From Coix lacryma-jobi var. lacryma-jobi (Eukaryota > Streptophyta > Magnoliopsida > Poales > Poaceae), in assembly GCA_009763385.1 (NCBI GenBank), contig VDCT01000326.1:744001-808000 (forward strand): a DNA stretch of 64,000 bases, given 5' to 3'. Numbering within the stretch: the first letter of the stretch is position 1; every line of letters starts with the position of its first letter. The notes beneath the pieces are model-generated. The model was not told the DNA's origin, ran no database searches, and saw nothing but the letters and a program-made list of their open reading frames with translations. Below are positions 45,597 through 57,400 of the stretch, one piece after another. The position numbers and the translations under genes are program-made.

Positions 45597-46216
45597 GCCC
45601 CAAGCCTCCACCTTTGGAGGCTGCTGATTCTACTGGTTCCCACACTCATTCTAAGCCTTTCAAAACACTTTCCAACCCTCTCTTAGTGAGTGATTGTCCT
45701 CTAATTGCCAAATCCATTTGTGGGTTGAGAGAGATTCAAAATTAGAGAGCAAGCCATCTCTTGAGCACTTGTGCAAATCGTCGATCTTGTTGTGCGCATT
45801 CGTTACTCTTGGACTCTACGGTCCTAGACGGTTAGGCGTCGCCGTTGAGCACCCAAGAGATTTGTGAAGTGCCTCGGAAAGTTTGTAAAGGTTCGATCTC
45901 TCCTCAAAAGAGATCAACTAGTGGAAGGAGCATTGCGGGTGAAATAGACCGCGGCTAGAGTGACCCGTGGTGTCCTCCAGAGCCCACCTTTGTGGTAGCT
46001 CGCAGCCGGCTCAACAGAGAGTAGGACCCGAGGGGGTGCCGAACTTCGGTGAAACAAATACCGTGTCATTCCTTTGTGCTTTACTTTCGGCTATTTGTTA
46101 TTCTTCGTTGTGCTAGTTGTTTTGCAAGCAATCAGTTTTATATATACATCATACATAGTGATTGCAGGTTGTGTGAGAAATTGGAGAAGAAAAGGAGCAG
46201 TCCCGCACAACCCGTG

Positions 46217-46261
46217 CATACCGGACTTGTCCGGTATTGATACCGGACATGTCCGGTATTT
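46217..46261 (+). repeat. Palindrome pair downstream of the S1 transcript start
   Basis: Two adjacent copies, accggacttgtccggt (one arm mismatch) and taccggacatgtccggta, lie about 230 bases before the LTR end, in the part expected to be at the 5' end of the RNA. Confidence 0.85.
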
Positions 46262-46491
46262 ACTGACTGTGCCCAATTTGTTTATCGCTTGATCTAATCT
46301 TTGTGGTGCAGGGTGTTAGCTTCTAGGTGTACTAAATACTTGACATATACTTTGTGTTTGTCTCTTAAGGGGTTGTTTTACTCCGATTGGGAGTTTCCAA
46401 GCACATACTAATTGCTTCCGCATTATAAGTTGTAATTTTTCAGAAAAGCCTATTCACCCCCCCTCTAGGCGACACCTTAGGTCCTTTCAAT

Positions 46492-46503
46492 TGGTATCGG
46501 AGC
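46492..46503 (+). other. Primer-binding site of S1
   Basis: TGGTATCGGAGC, complementary to the 3' end of initiator methionine tRNA apart from one base. It starts two bases after the LTR and is identical to that of S2. Confidence 0.9.
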
Positions 46504-46541
46504 TTGGACTCATGTTTGAGCTTCACCGCTTGTGAGAACCG

Positions 46542-48538
46542 ATGGATTCGCATATGGAGACAAATGTGGTGCTTCTTCAAAATGATGGTTCAAACTTTCT
46601 ATCTTGGTCATCTTATGTACTCAATGCATTTCGAGCTATTAGCCCCATTATTGAGCATATTGTGGATGCAAGCATATCTCTTTCTATAGTTGATTGGAGC
46701 AACTATAAGAACTTGACAAAAGAGGAAGATATATGCGTGCAACTCAATGCCCATGCGTGTTTGATCATGTTGAACTCATTGAGTGCAGAGGTTCTTAAGG
46801 AGGCTATCTACAACGGAGAATCTCCACCGGAGAGTGCTCATGTCATTTGGACTAGACTTGCCCACTTGTATGGGAAGTCCAAATGTGATGAAGCATATGA
46901 TTGTGATTCAATGGAAATGAAGTCCATTGAGTCATCATCATGTGAGGAAGCCTCAAGGAAGACGAGCCAGATCGAGGGCTGCCAGCTGCTGCTGCTCTGG
47001 ACCCTGTCTGTCCATACCGGACATGGGTACCGGACATGTCCGGTATCAGCCCAGCAGACAGGAAGCTAGGAGCAGACAGCAACGGCTCTCATGCTCGGTG
47101 GCGACCAAGCGATGAGTCAACCTCAGTAGCTCATGATACTCATCACTTGTGTCTCATGGCCAAGAAGAACAAGAAGAAAGCAACCAAGAAAGATCAAGAG
47201 AAGATTCTTGGTGAGATCAAGGAGAAGGCATCAAGAGATAATCAAGTAGAGAGCGATGAGGATGATGAAGATGATGAATCTCTTGATTATCTCAAGTATG
47301 AAGACAAGCTCTTGTTCATCAACTTGTTGAAGAAAAATGATGAGCTAGAGAAGGAGGTGGAGGAACAAAAACAATCCCTTCAAAATCAAGAAGAGTTCCT
47401 CATCTCCAAATTAGAAGAGCTAAAGGCATTAGAAGAAAGGTATGAAAAGTTGTCATTTGAGCATGCCTTAGCTACTAACTCTCTCTCTCTAATGTGGAAA
47501 GGCTAGAGAAGGAGAATTACATGCTTAAGGCAAAAATGAGTGATCTCTCATATGAGCACAAGTTCCTACAAGAGGACTTCACTTATCTCAAGTGCTCACA
47601 TGAGAAGCTAGTGGAATCAAATGCAATGCTTGAGATTACACATGAGGTTGTTATTGCTATGGTAAAATCCTCTCAACCTCACACTACTACACTCACTAGT
47701 GCACCATCTCAATTAAATGTTATTTGTGCTAATGAGTGTGCTTCTCAAGCAAGCCAATCTTCGATTGAGCAAACTCTTAAAGAAAATGCTAAGCTCATCG
47801 AAGAAGTGGGAAATCTAAAGAAGGATGTGATTAGATTGAAGGATGAGGAGAAAGCACAACCTTCTCAAGATAACCGTGATACCATGGTGAAGAAGCTTGA
47901 GAAGGGTTCAAACCTTGCTTCTTCCAAAATTCAACAATCTAGTCACCCCTCAAGTCATGAGAAAGCAACCAAGGGCATGAAACAAAAGAAGAGATTATGC
48001 TATGGTTGCGGATTGTATGGACATGAGTGGGCTAAGTGTCCGCACAAGACTTGGGCCGACAAATGTGAAGCGGACCGAACAAAAGGCATCAACCAAATTG
48101 GCCAAGCAATTGAAGAATGATGGACCAAGTTCTTGCCTCAAATGCAACAAGTTGGATCATCTCACTAAGAGATGTCCCACATACAAGGAGGCAAGAAAGA
48201 AGGCTCAAGTTGCAACAAGAAGATGCTATGCATGCAACGAGCCGGGACACGTGGTTGATGCATGTCCCAACAAGCAAGACAAGCAAAGGGCAAACAATGG
48301 GCGCATTTGCTATGCTTGTAGGAGAAAGGGGCATTTAAGCTATGATTGCCCAAATGGTATGTTTCCTAAGCCGAACACATTTGCAAATTATAATGTGCTT
48401 AGGAAGACTACAAAGGGACTTAGCACTAGTAAGGTGATGTGTTCACCGCATACTAGCTCTAAGGCCACTTGGGTGCCTAAGCACTTGTTGACTAACTTTG
48501 AAGGACCCAACAAGAGTTGGGTACCAAAATGTGCTTAG
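46542..48538 (+). pseudogene. S1 gag: capsid-like, coiled coil, four CCHC knuckles
   Basis: Starts MDSHMETNVVLLQNDGSNFL. The gag core (SWSSYVLNAFRAI, ESAHVIWTRLAHLYGKSKCD) lies in 46542-46900. RWRPSDESTS (47097-47126) is shared with S2. An acidic and coiled-coil part follows (47150-47850). Zinc knuckles are CYGCGLYGHEWAKC, CLKCNKLDHLTKRC, CYACNEPGHVVDAC and CYACRRKGHLSYDC. It ends TSSKATWVPKHL... KSWVPKCA and a stop. The reading changes frame near 47050, 47500 and 48050, each consistent with single-base indels that may be sequence errors. A palindrome pair (47015-47044) is embedded in the coding region. No protease follows. Confidence 0.85.
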
Positions 48539-51478
48539 GATGTTGATGTAGGTTCCAATGGTGAGATGAAGGCCTTCGGGGTGTTTGAGTAAGCAAAATG
48601 ACATCTCAACTCAAACTATCAACCTATGTTGTCAATATTACCCTATATGGTTGACCCGAAGACTGTGTGATGATTGATTTCATTTTTTACTCATCTCCAC
48701 CATTGTTGATAAGTGCCTAAAACTTAGTAATCAAATGAATTTAATTTAACCTTATGACATTTGCCATTCGATGCTCTTAATGGCTCTCTAGCAGAGCATT
48801 ATCTTTGATGAAGTGCAGGGAAGTGAAATAAACTAGAGCCAAAAGGAAATCTCAGAAGTGGCTGTTTACTGGTTCTGATTTGCAAATACCGGACTTGTCC
48901 GGTATCATGTCCGGTATGGGATATTTACTCTGACAGAACCAGTGACTCAGTTCGAAGATTTGGACAAAGTCTTTTCATACCAGACTTGTCTGGTATGCCT
49001 ACCAGACATGTCCGGTATGACCAGGAAAAGCACAGCATCCTGATTTCAGTAGGATTTCTAAATCCTTGTGATCTAGTCCCATGCTCTAACTAAAGACCTG
49101 CACATTTGATCAACATTGAGTGTTTGTAAGCTTTGCTTGGGCTTAATTCAATTCTTGGCAAAATTATGTGTCTAGGTCAAGGTGGAAAAGCATTCCCATT
49201 TTCTTAAAAGAAAAGTAAAGTGCTTTCACAAGTAATTCAAATAACTTGAGCACTTTGTAAAGGGGAGCTTAGTTTCTACCTTGAACCATTGTGATCTAAC
49301 AATTACCTCTAAGTGATGTGATAGTTCTATGAATAAAAATGGAGATCACTTTGACAAAGGCATGATCACTTGACAAGTCAAGTCAACACGAAGATGATTA
49401 TGCCATGGTTACTCTTAGTGGAACAAATGTGAGCTCAAGGCCAAGGTATGTGTTTACATACATGCTATGTAAGTGCATATAGGATTCATAATGCTAGTAT
49501 GTGCATTCAGGGTGGTTGAGCAAGTCAATTTGAAATTCTAACTCAACCTATCAACCTATTTTCATCATACTTGCTTATATGGTTGACCCGCTGGTAATCT
49601 AAGTCTGTCTTATCTATCTCTTCATCTTCACCATGACTTAGAGCACCGAAACTTGGTAGGATAGCCATCATTTCACCACTTATGCTCACATGTTCATTAT
49701 TTGATTTATTTGTGAAAAGTTGGTTATGGAAAAATATCTTTGAATCATTCTCTGCACTGTCATGCCTATCGGACATGACCTGTATGGCAGTGAGCTGCCT
49801 ATCATTGCCTACATGAGATTTGAGCTTAATTCTACTTGTGTTATGCCTATTGTCTTAACTTAGATCTCACATGTCGTTGTGTCTCAAGTGATTTGTGCTT
49901 AGAATTTACTCTCTTATCATATATGGAAAATTACTTTGTGTTGGCCGAAGTTGAACTTTGACTCTCACATTCTTAATGGAATGAAAGTGCTTGGAAAGGA
50001 ATTCAAATACTTGAAGCACCAATTGAGGGGGAGCTCAATTTCAACTTTGTGCCTTTTATGAGCTAATGAGGTCTATTGAGCATATGTTGTAGTTCATCTT
50101 GATCAAGTTGACTTCTCGATGAGGACATGACTATTTGGCAATTAAGGTCAACTAAATCATCACCATGTCATGATTACGCTTAGTGGAATTTATGGGCTCG
50201 AGGCGAAGGTATGTTTTAATATATGGATTGAAAGTGCATAATAGGCCCATAATATGCTAGCGTGTGCACTTGTGTGTGATAGGATAGATATTTCCAAATT
50301 TCTTACTAGCATGAGTAGGAAGTGTGTTTTGGAAAAATATTTGACTCGTGGTCTTTGTGACCTACCCATGACACTTGTAATTATTGTTACACTTGATTGT
50401 TTGATTGGCTAATTACAAGTGGCATGGACCTCTCTCAAGTCCTATATCTCTAAAGTAAATTATATTCCTTGATAATCCTCTTGTCAAATCGAATTATGGA
50501 CATAAGTTTCTCTCTCTCTAATCTTAAGTGACTTGAAAACCTTGGATCTTTTTAGAGAAAAGAAAACTTGAGATTTGGACACAAGTACTCTTTGTGAAAT
50601 CATATGAAAAGAGAATAAAATATGATGGAATATATGTTCGAGAAAAGGAAGGGGTTTTGGAAGAAAAAGAAGCAAATCCGGAGCTGTTGGACATAATCTG
50701 CTAATACCGGACTTGTCCGGTATCCATACCGGACATGTCCGGTATAAGCAGAGAAGCTCTGGAGAAAACCCGCCAATACCGGACTTGTCCGGTATCCATA
50801 CCGGACATGTCCGGTATGAGCGGGGAACATAAGGCAGCGTACCCCTTCGGGCTCTCTCTCTCCCCCATTCCTTTTTCTCCACACCGGCCAAGCAAGGGGC
50901 CAAACCTCTCTTCCTACGGCGACCTAGTGATTCTACCTTGGAAAAGTGAGAGAGGGAGAAGGATTTGGATAAGGACTCCATCTAAAGCAAGTGCCCGGTG
51001 TTGGATTTGAAGTTTTCCCTCGTTTCCTCTCATCCCAAGGTATTTCAAATCCCGAACTTGTCCGATCTATTCATCGCTAAATCTTTCTCAAATTCCTTTG
51101 GTCAAGATGTTGGATTCATGGTCTAGAAGCAATGTATCAAGTTTGAGATGGATTGGATTTGGATTGGGGGTGAACCAAGGAACCCTAGGAAGGGGGATGC
51201 TGTGAACGTCCATACCGGACATGTCCTGTATGGGACCGGACATGTCCGGTTTTTTCCCAGCAGAACAGAAAATCTTCTGTTTTCCTCGATTCTAGCCCTC
51301 CATAGTTGATGATTAGGGATTGTATTAAATGTCTTTAAGTGTGTTGTAAACCTAGTGATCAAGTTTGATCTAGGTGCTTGCAATTCATTGGGCATTTAAT
51401 CATATCTCTAATTATTCAACTACTTTTGATCTAATTGTAAGTCATCTTTGTGGATTATTTGGTCACAGGGCAGCAGCT
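48539..51478 (+). other. S1 post-gag non-coding region with palindromes and PPT-like tracts
   Basis: 2.9 kb without pol. Palindrome clusters lie at 48884-48920, 48978-49021, 50704-50745, 50773-50819 and 51211-51252, mostly as pairs of taccggac(a/t)tgtccggta. Polypurine-like aaaggggagcttag (49258-49271) and ttgagggggagctcaa (50020-50035) recur. The segments 48565-48660 and 49505-49590 are diverged repeats, both ending in atatggttgacccg. Confidence 0.75.
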
Positions 51479-54400
51479 ATGAGTGATAGAGTTGAGCCTC
51501 GAATCAAGACGAGACATGATCCAGCAAGGGAAAGGCATAAGAAGAGGAGGCAAGATTCTCACCCCGGCTTGTCAGTTGGAGGCAGCAGTGGCAGTGGGAG
51601 TGGGAGTGGTCGTGGCACTACTAGACCTCCAAGGGGAGGTGCCTCTAGAGCTCCTCAGCAGTTTGCAGCTCGTGATGACATAGAGGAAGAAGAAGAGGAA
51701 GAGGATGAAGAGATTGGAGAAGAGGAAGAAGAGGAAGAAGAAGAGGAAGAGGATGCACCTCAGCAGCAGCAGGAAGGACTACACTTTGGGGCTCTTGCGA
51801 TACGCCCTGCCGCCCTGATTCCTGCTTGGGTGGCTCGTGTGGACTATCGGGAGTCTGGTGGTACACAGAAGGCCAGGAGAGAGCGGAGGAGAGACCCCAG
51901 GGGACAGGAGAGGAACATCTATGACTACAGGTTCCACACCTTGTTTCACATTGACTATTATGAGAAGGTGCTTCTGACCAGAAACCCAGTGATCATCAGG
52001 GCTCAGTACGTTGATTGGCAGCATGCTAGAGATCATCACCGTCCTTCAGTTGAGCATGCTATTGCTATTTGCCAGCAGACAGGCCTCTACCGTATTCTGG
52101 AGTTTCAGCATGATTGGTGTGATGAGGTGATAGCCCAGTTCTATGCCACCCTATATGAAAGGACCTTGATGTCGCCTAGAGGGGGGGGGGGTGAATAGGC
52201 CTGTTTAAAATCACAGCTCAAAACTTTGTTAGAGATGCCCGGCACTACCGCCCTAAGCCCGGAACTGCCGCACCCGGCACTGCCGGCCTCAGCCCGGTAC
52301 TGCGCGCCAAACAAACTGCCCGAGCCTGCAATTCAAAAACTAGCCACAGGAACCAATTCTATATGAATAGAAGTGTTGCTCTTGGTTTCCTGAACCTGCA
52401 GAATCAACTCAACCAAGCCAAATATGTTGTATGAAATAGATCGGGGCCAAATCCTAGAATCAATCACAAGCTCACAAGTATGATGAATGAACACAAGTAA
52501 ATACAAGAGACAAGTGATTTATCCCGTGGTTCAGCTCGCCACCAAGGCTTGCCTACCTCCACGTTGTTGAGGATGACCACTTAGGTCAAGAGCTTTGCAA
52601 CTCTTCCTCGGTCTCAAGTCAAGGAACCAAATCCTTGAAGTGAGGGGTAATTCTACTAGCTCCACAAGAGGATTACAAACTTCCCGCTGCTCACCACAAG
52701 CACGGGAGCTCGCCGGGCGACGCCTAGCCGTCTAGGAGGCTTCACCTCCAAGAGTAAAAGATGCACAACGAAGATCGACGAAGCCCGACAAGTGCTCAAG
52801 GTTTGGAAGGCTCTAATATGCTCTCTAGCTCTTAATCACACAGCCCCAACACTTAATCATGCACTAAGTATGTCACTCTCACAAGAGAGGGTTGGGGAGA
52901 GCTCTCAAATGGCTTTGGATGTGTTAGAAGTGTTTTGGGCACCAAGCAAGCTCTGGAGGCGTGGGGTGGGTATATATACCCCCCACACCCAAAACTAGCC
53001 GTTGGAGGTCAGAAACTAGCCGTTACTGGCTGTACAGGCCCGGCACTGCCGCACTTAGCCCGGCACTGCCGGGGAGCGGCACTGCCGCTCGACAGAGCGG
53101 CACTGCCGCAGCTCCCTGAGACAGCACAGGTGACCTCACGAAAAACGCCATAACTTTTTACTCCGAACTCCGATTTCAGTGATCTTGGACTTTCCGGAAA
53201 GCTTGTTTCGAGGGCTATCCAACCCTACAGAGAACAAGCCCAAGATCAACAAGTGAAGGTGCAGTGCTAAGTGTTTTCTCTCATATTAGCACTCGGGTTC
53301 GGTTAGTTTGAGCACTTGAGACTTGTCTATGATTCGTATTGCATCCCCCTTGATAGTACGGCATAACTATACTCAAGACAAAGAAAATATACCATTTTAA
53401 CCACTTGAGTCTTCAATGTCTTCATATGCCATTTCTTCTTGATATTACTTCAAAAGGGGTTGCAATCATCTTTGTCTCCTTTCTTTGAGCAGCACACCTT
53501 GAGCATGTGACTTGAACCATTTCCACACATATGAGTTCAATCCATGGCTTCAAGTCACTTCCACTAATGATTTGATCCTCAACACAATATGAATCCTCAT
53601 AGCTTGATTAGTACCTCGACTCAATGCAAGTACTCTCTTCTTCACTCTAGCCATAGTACCTCGGTCTCCTTGACCTTCACTCTCGCTTAGTACCTCGAAG
53701 CCCTTTCCTTGCTATCTTCACCTTATCAAGCCACACTCAAGTCACATCATATTGAGCATCCATTGAAAACCATTTCTTCAATATTGTGATCCTTGCTTGA
53801 AATCTTGTAGATATGAATGTTGAGATAAATCAAGCTTTAGTTCGACTCACATAGAGACACATGGATCATCATTAATATGGTCAAGCCAATTCACGATTCC
53901 TTATATCCTCTCCTTTTGGCTTGACACTCAACACTCACTTCAATCTCCATCTTCATACTTCTAGCTTGATCAAATCAGTGCAAAGTGATTCTCCAAACAC
54001 TTATCCATACAAGCAAACCAATGTAGAGATGACATATATCCAATGTGAGTTAAGTCCTTGTCATTTGACCTTTGCTTGGCATTTACTCACTTATGCATTC
54101 TTGATTCATTCTTCAACCTTGATCAAAGCTATTTCACTATCAAACTCTTCTCGCTCATGAAAAGCAACCCATTGTTGAGACCATTCCAAAATCATCAATC
54201 CATGTCTCACTTGTCATTTGCCAAATATGCTTGCTTTCTCATGATGCCATGATATCCCACAACATAGAAGCCATATCATCAACTCTATTTGCATTGTTGT
54301 CTTTTGCTTGAACAAGATTGTTTCCATGATCTTCCAATACAACAATACACAATTTTGGCCTTCATTTCAACACTATGTGGAATATCATCAAGTTTGCTTT

Positions 54401-57400
54401 TCTTGTTGAACCTTTGATACACTTAGCAAACTTGTTAGACCTTTAATTATGTTGTCACTCAATTCACCAAAACCCACTAAGGGCTAGATGCACTTACAAT
54501 CTCCCCCTTTTTGGTGATTGATGACAACACAATTAAAGCTCACAAGAGATTGATAAACATTAAGATTTTGAATCCTATGATATAGTGAGCTCCCCCTAAA
54601 TGTGTGCATTGAAAGGAATTTCAAATTTTGGCTTCAAATGCCAAATGCACATATTTGAGACAAAGTGTGGAAACTCTCTTATATCTTAGCATTCGTGGGG
54701 TGCAAGGTGTCAACATGATAACCGTGATGCTCATAAGACAGTTCATGCACTCAGAGATTGCTGGCCAGCAGAGAGCGGCACTGCCGCACTAGAGAGCGGC
54801 ACTGCCGCACTTGCCTGACCAACACTAGAGAAACAAGCACAAGCACTCAAGGCATGAATGTCACAACAGCATAAATGATTCTTGTCAAGAGCATCAAATT
54901 AAATTATCCTTGCACACACCACATAAATCTTATATGCCTCTCCTTTACCCCTTTCCATCCTCATATCAATCTCTCTTCCCTTACAATGTCCCCCAAAATT
55001 TCTCCCCCTTTGGCATTAATCTCCAAAAAGGATCTCTCCACCAAAAGGAAGAAATGATGGTAGACAAGTGAGGGATAGAGGTAGGTAAAAGTTTAGCATA
55101 TATGATTTCTCTTCTATGTTTTTCTACCAAACAAAGTATGCAACACTTTAAGTCAAGATTCTCAAGAGGTTAGCATATTTAGCTCATACCTCACATAGGT
55201 GACATAACATGAGACAAACTCACATAATCACCACAAGAGGTATCAACCAAATATCTAACTCATTCTCTAATCGTCACCATAAGAACAAACTCATGGTGTG
55301 ACTCAAAATATTGCATACACATGCACACTCTAGCATGTAAGGGCCTAGATGCACAAAGGTAATACAAATGTTCATAGAGTGATATACCTTTGTTCTAAGC
55401 CTCATAATCTCCACCATGATGATGATTTTGAATTTAGTGCTTTGATGGGCCTAGCACTTCATTAAGCAAAAGATCTCATTTGTGCCCATCTCTCCTTTTC
55501 ATCATCTTCAAGGAGACATTTCAAACTTGTGCTCCATCTTAGTTGAAAATCCATTGCTAGCTCTTGTTTTCATTTTGAGATACCAATTGAAGACATATTT
55601 CTTGATATACCAAATTGAAAGATTATCCACCAATATCAATTGAAATATGATCTTCATAGTTTGACACCAATGGAAGGAATCTTCACAAGTTGATGCCAAT
55701 AGAAATGGATGCTCGTATCTCATAATATCACCTAGATGTCTCCTAGGGAATGCTCACAAAGACAAGAGATAACATTAAATTGCACAAGCTACAGTTTACA
55801 ACTAGTGACCATTTGGATGTGGAAGGCATGTGGATCACTAATTGCAAACCTCATAGCATAGACTAAATTCCCCCTATTTGATAGTGCATACATATGTATG
55901 TGGAAAGTAGAACATATGCACTTTTGGTCAATTAAGTCCAATCAAGAGAGTTTAAGCTATATTATGGAGAGTAGCTACATAAGAGTTAAAGTTGCAATCC
56001 AAATGAATATGAGAGATATCTTTACCAATTTGGATTGATTTGGTTATGTAGAATACCCAAGAGAAACTCATTCTCACCAAGAGACTACACAAGTTCACTA
56101 GAAGAAAATGTTAGTCTCAAAAGACACAAGACATAGAATAGACTCCCCCTTAATATGTGCATCAAGTACTCGAACTACTTGTGAAATGCACTTGAATCAC
56201 TTTAAGAGTCTAGAGGAGTTCATGCTATATCTTGGTCAAGGCACACCAAATTTGCAACAATTGAAATTATGCCAAAGAGAACATACCACCACTTAGGTAG
56301 AGAGATCACCACATAGATTTTCATTGATATGACCATCATAAGTGAGACTTGATGATATGGATGGCCATACTTTTTCACTTGATGATTCATGGTGAATTAA
56401 AGCTCTTGTGATCATCCAAGATCCACATTAGGTTCCTAGTTCTTTCTCTACATGGATCCTGGGTGATCAAAGGGATGGATCCATGTGACTTGATGAGCTT
56501 TAGATGAAGAATTAGCAATGAACATCCAATCTTTACTTCTTTCTTCAACTCACATAAATATAGTTCCTCCAAAGGATTGGGGCATCCGACAACAAACTAG
56601 GAGCATTCAGTTTATAAAGACTGAGACCTCCAAGAATAATCTTTGGAGCACCCAAAGATTCCATTGGAACTATCCATCCTTCTTTGAAGTTCTTCTTTCT
56701 CCAATGTTTGAGATTACACAATATGAGCTTGAGAGAAGGCATTTTGTCTCATGAGATAGAAAGTAAACTCCCCCTCAATTTGTGCATACAAAAGTACACA
56801 AAGCACACTTATGCACATCAACAATATGAGGTCAAAGGAGAAGTCTACACTATGTTCAACTCATTTCAAACTCCTTCAAGCTGCTTGCAATCCAACTTTT
56901 CAGATTCTGTCTTCCTTGGAGAAAAATTCATATCTCTCAAACCATTAAGCCAATATGCATGAAATTTGGTACAGAGCTGCATCTATGAGTCCTTTAACTT
57001 CTGTAAAAATTTCAGCTCATTTGGACTCCATTTAGTGAGTCAAATCAATTTTTCACCAAAATTGCTCAAGTCTGAAACTGCATTGCTGAAACTGACATGA
57101 TTCAACTGAAACGGATTTTCTTCTAAACCAAACTGCATCCCAACTGTACAACAACAAGTACTAGATATATAGCATGCTCACAAAGTTTCAGGTCATTCAT
57201 CAGTGTTTGAACCTCCAAATCCATGCTTGAAAGCAACTAACTCAAAATTTCAGATTTCTGGACAGATTTGATAATTTGTATAATTCTTCTCTTCTTGTCA
57301 TATAATGAGGTGGTTTTGGCTTAGAACACTCACAAGATATCATTACCATTCAGTCCTCTTGTCAATGATTGAATTCTTGTGAATTCTTCCAATATAGCAT

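Larger units (their letters stand above)
44070..46489 (+). repeat. 5' LTR of S1 (2420 bp)
   Basis: Begins TGTTGAAAGTGC and ends GGTCCTTTCA directly before the PBS. The end sequence matches the S2 LTR end (ggtcctttca), which supports the boundary. It contains a tandem 285-290-base repeat (44948-45523), a TATA box at 45589-45596, and palindrome clusters on both sides of that box. Confidence 0.9.

Noticed and set aside
50484..50981. 165-residue minus-strand ORF with repeated RTCPV
   Set aside because: The repeated peptide is only the translation of the palindromes; no independent coding evidence.
44877..51252. CRISPR-like array of spaced palindromes
   Set aside because: Spacing is irregular, the genome is a plant, and the repeats belong to a retrotransposon.
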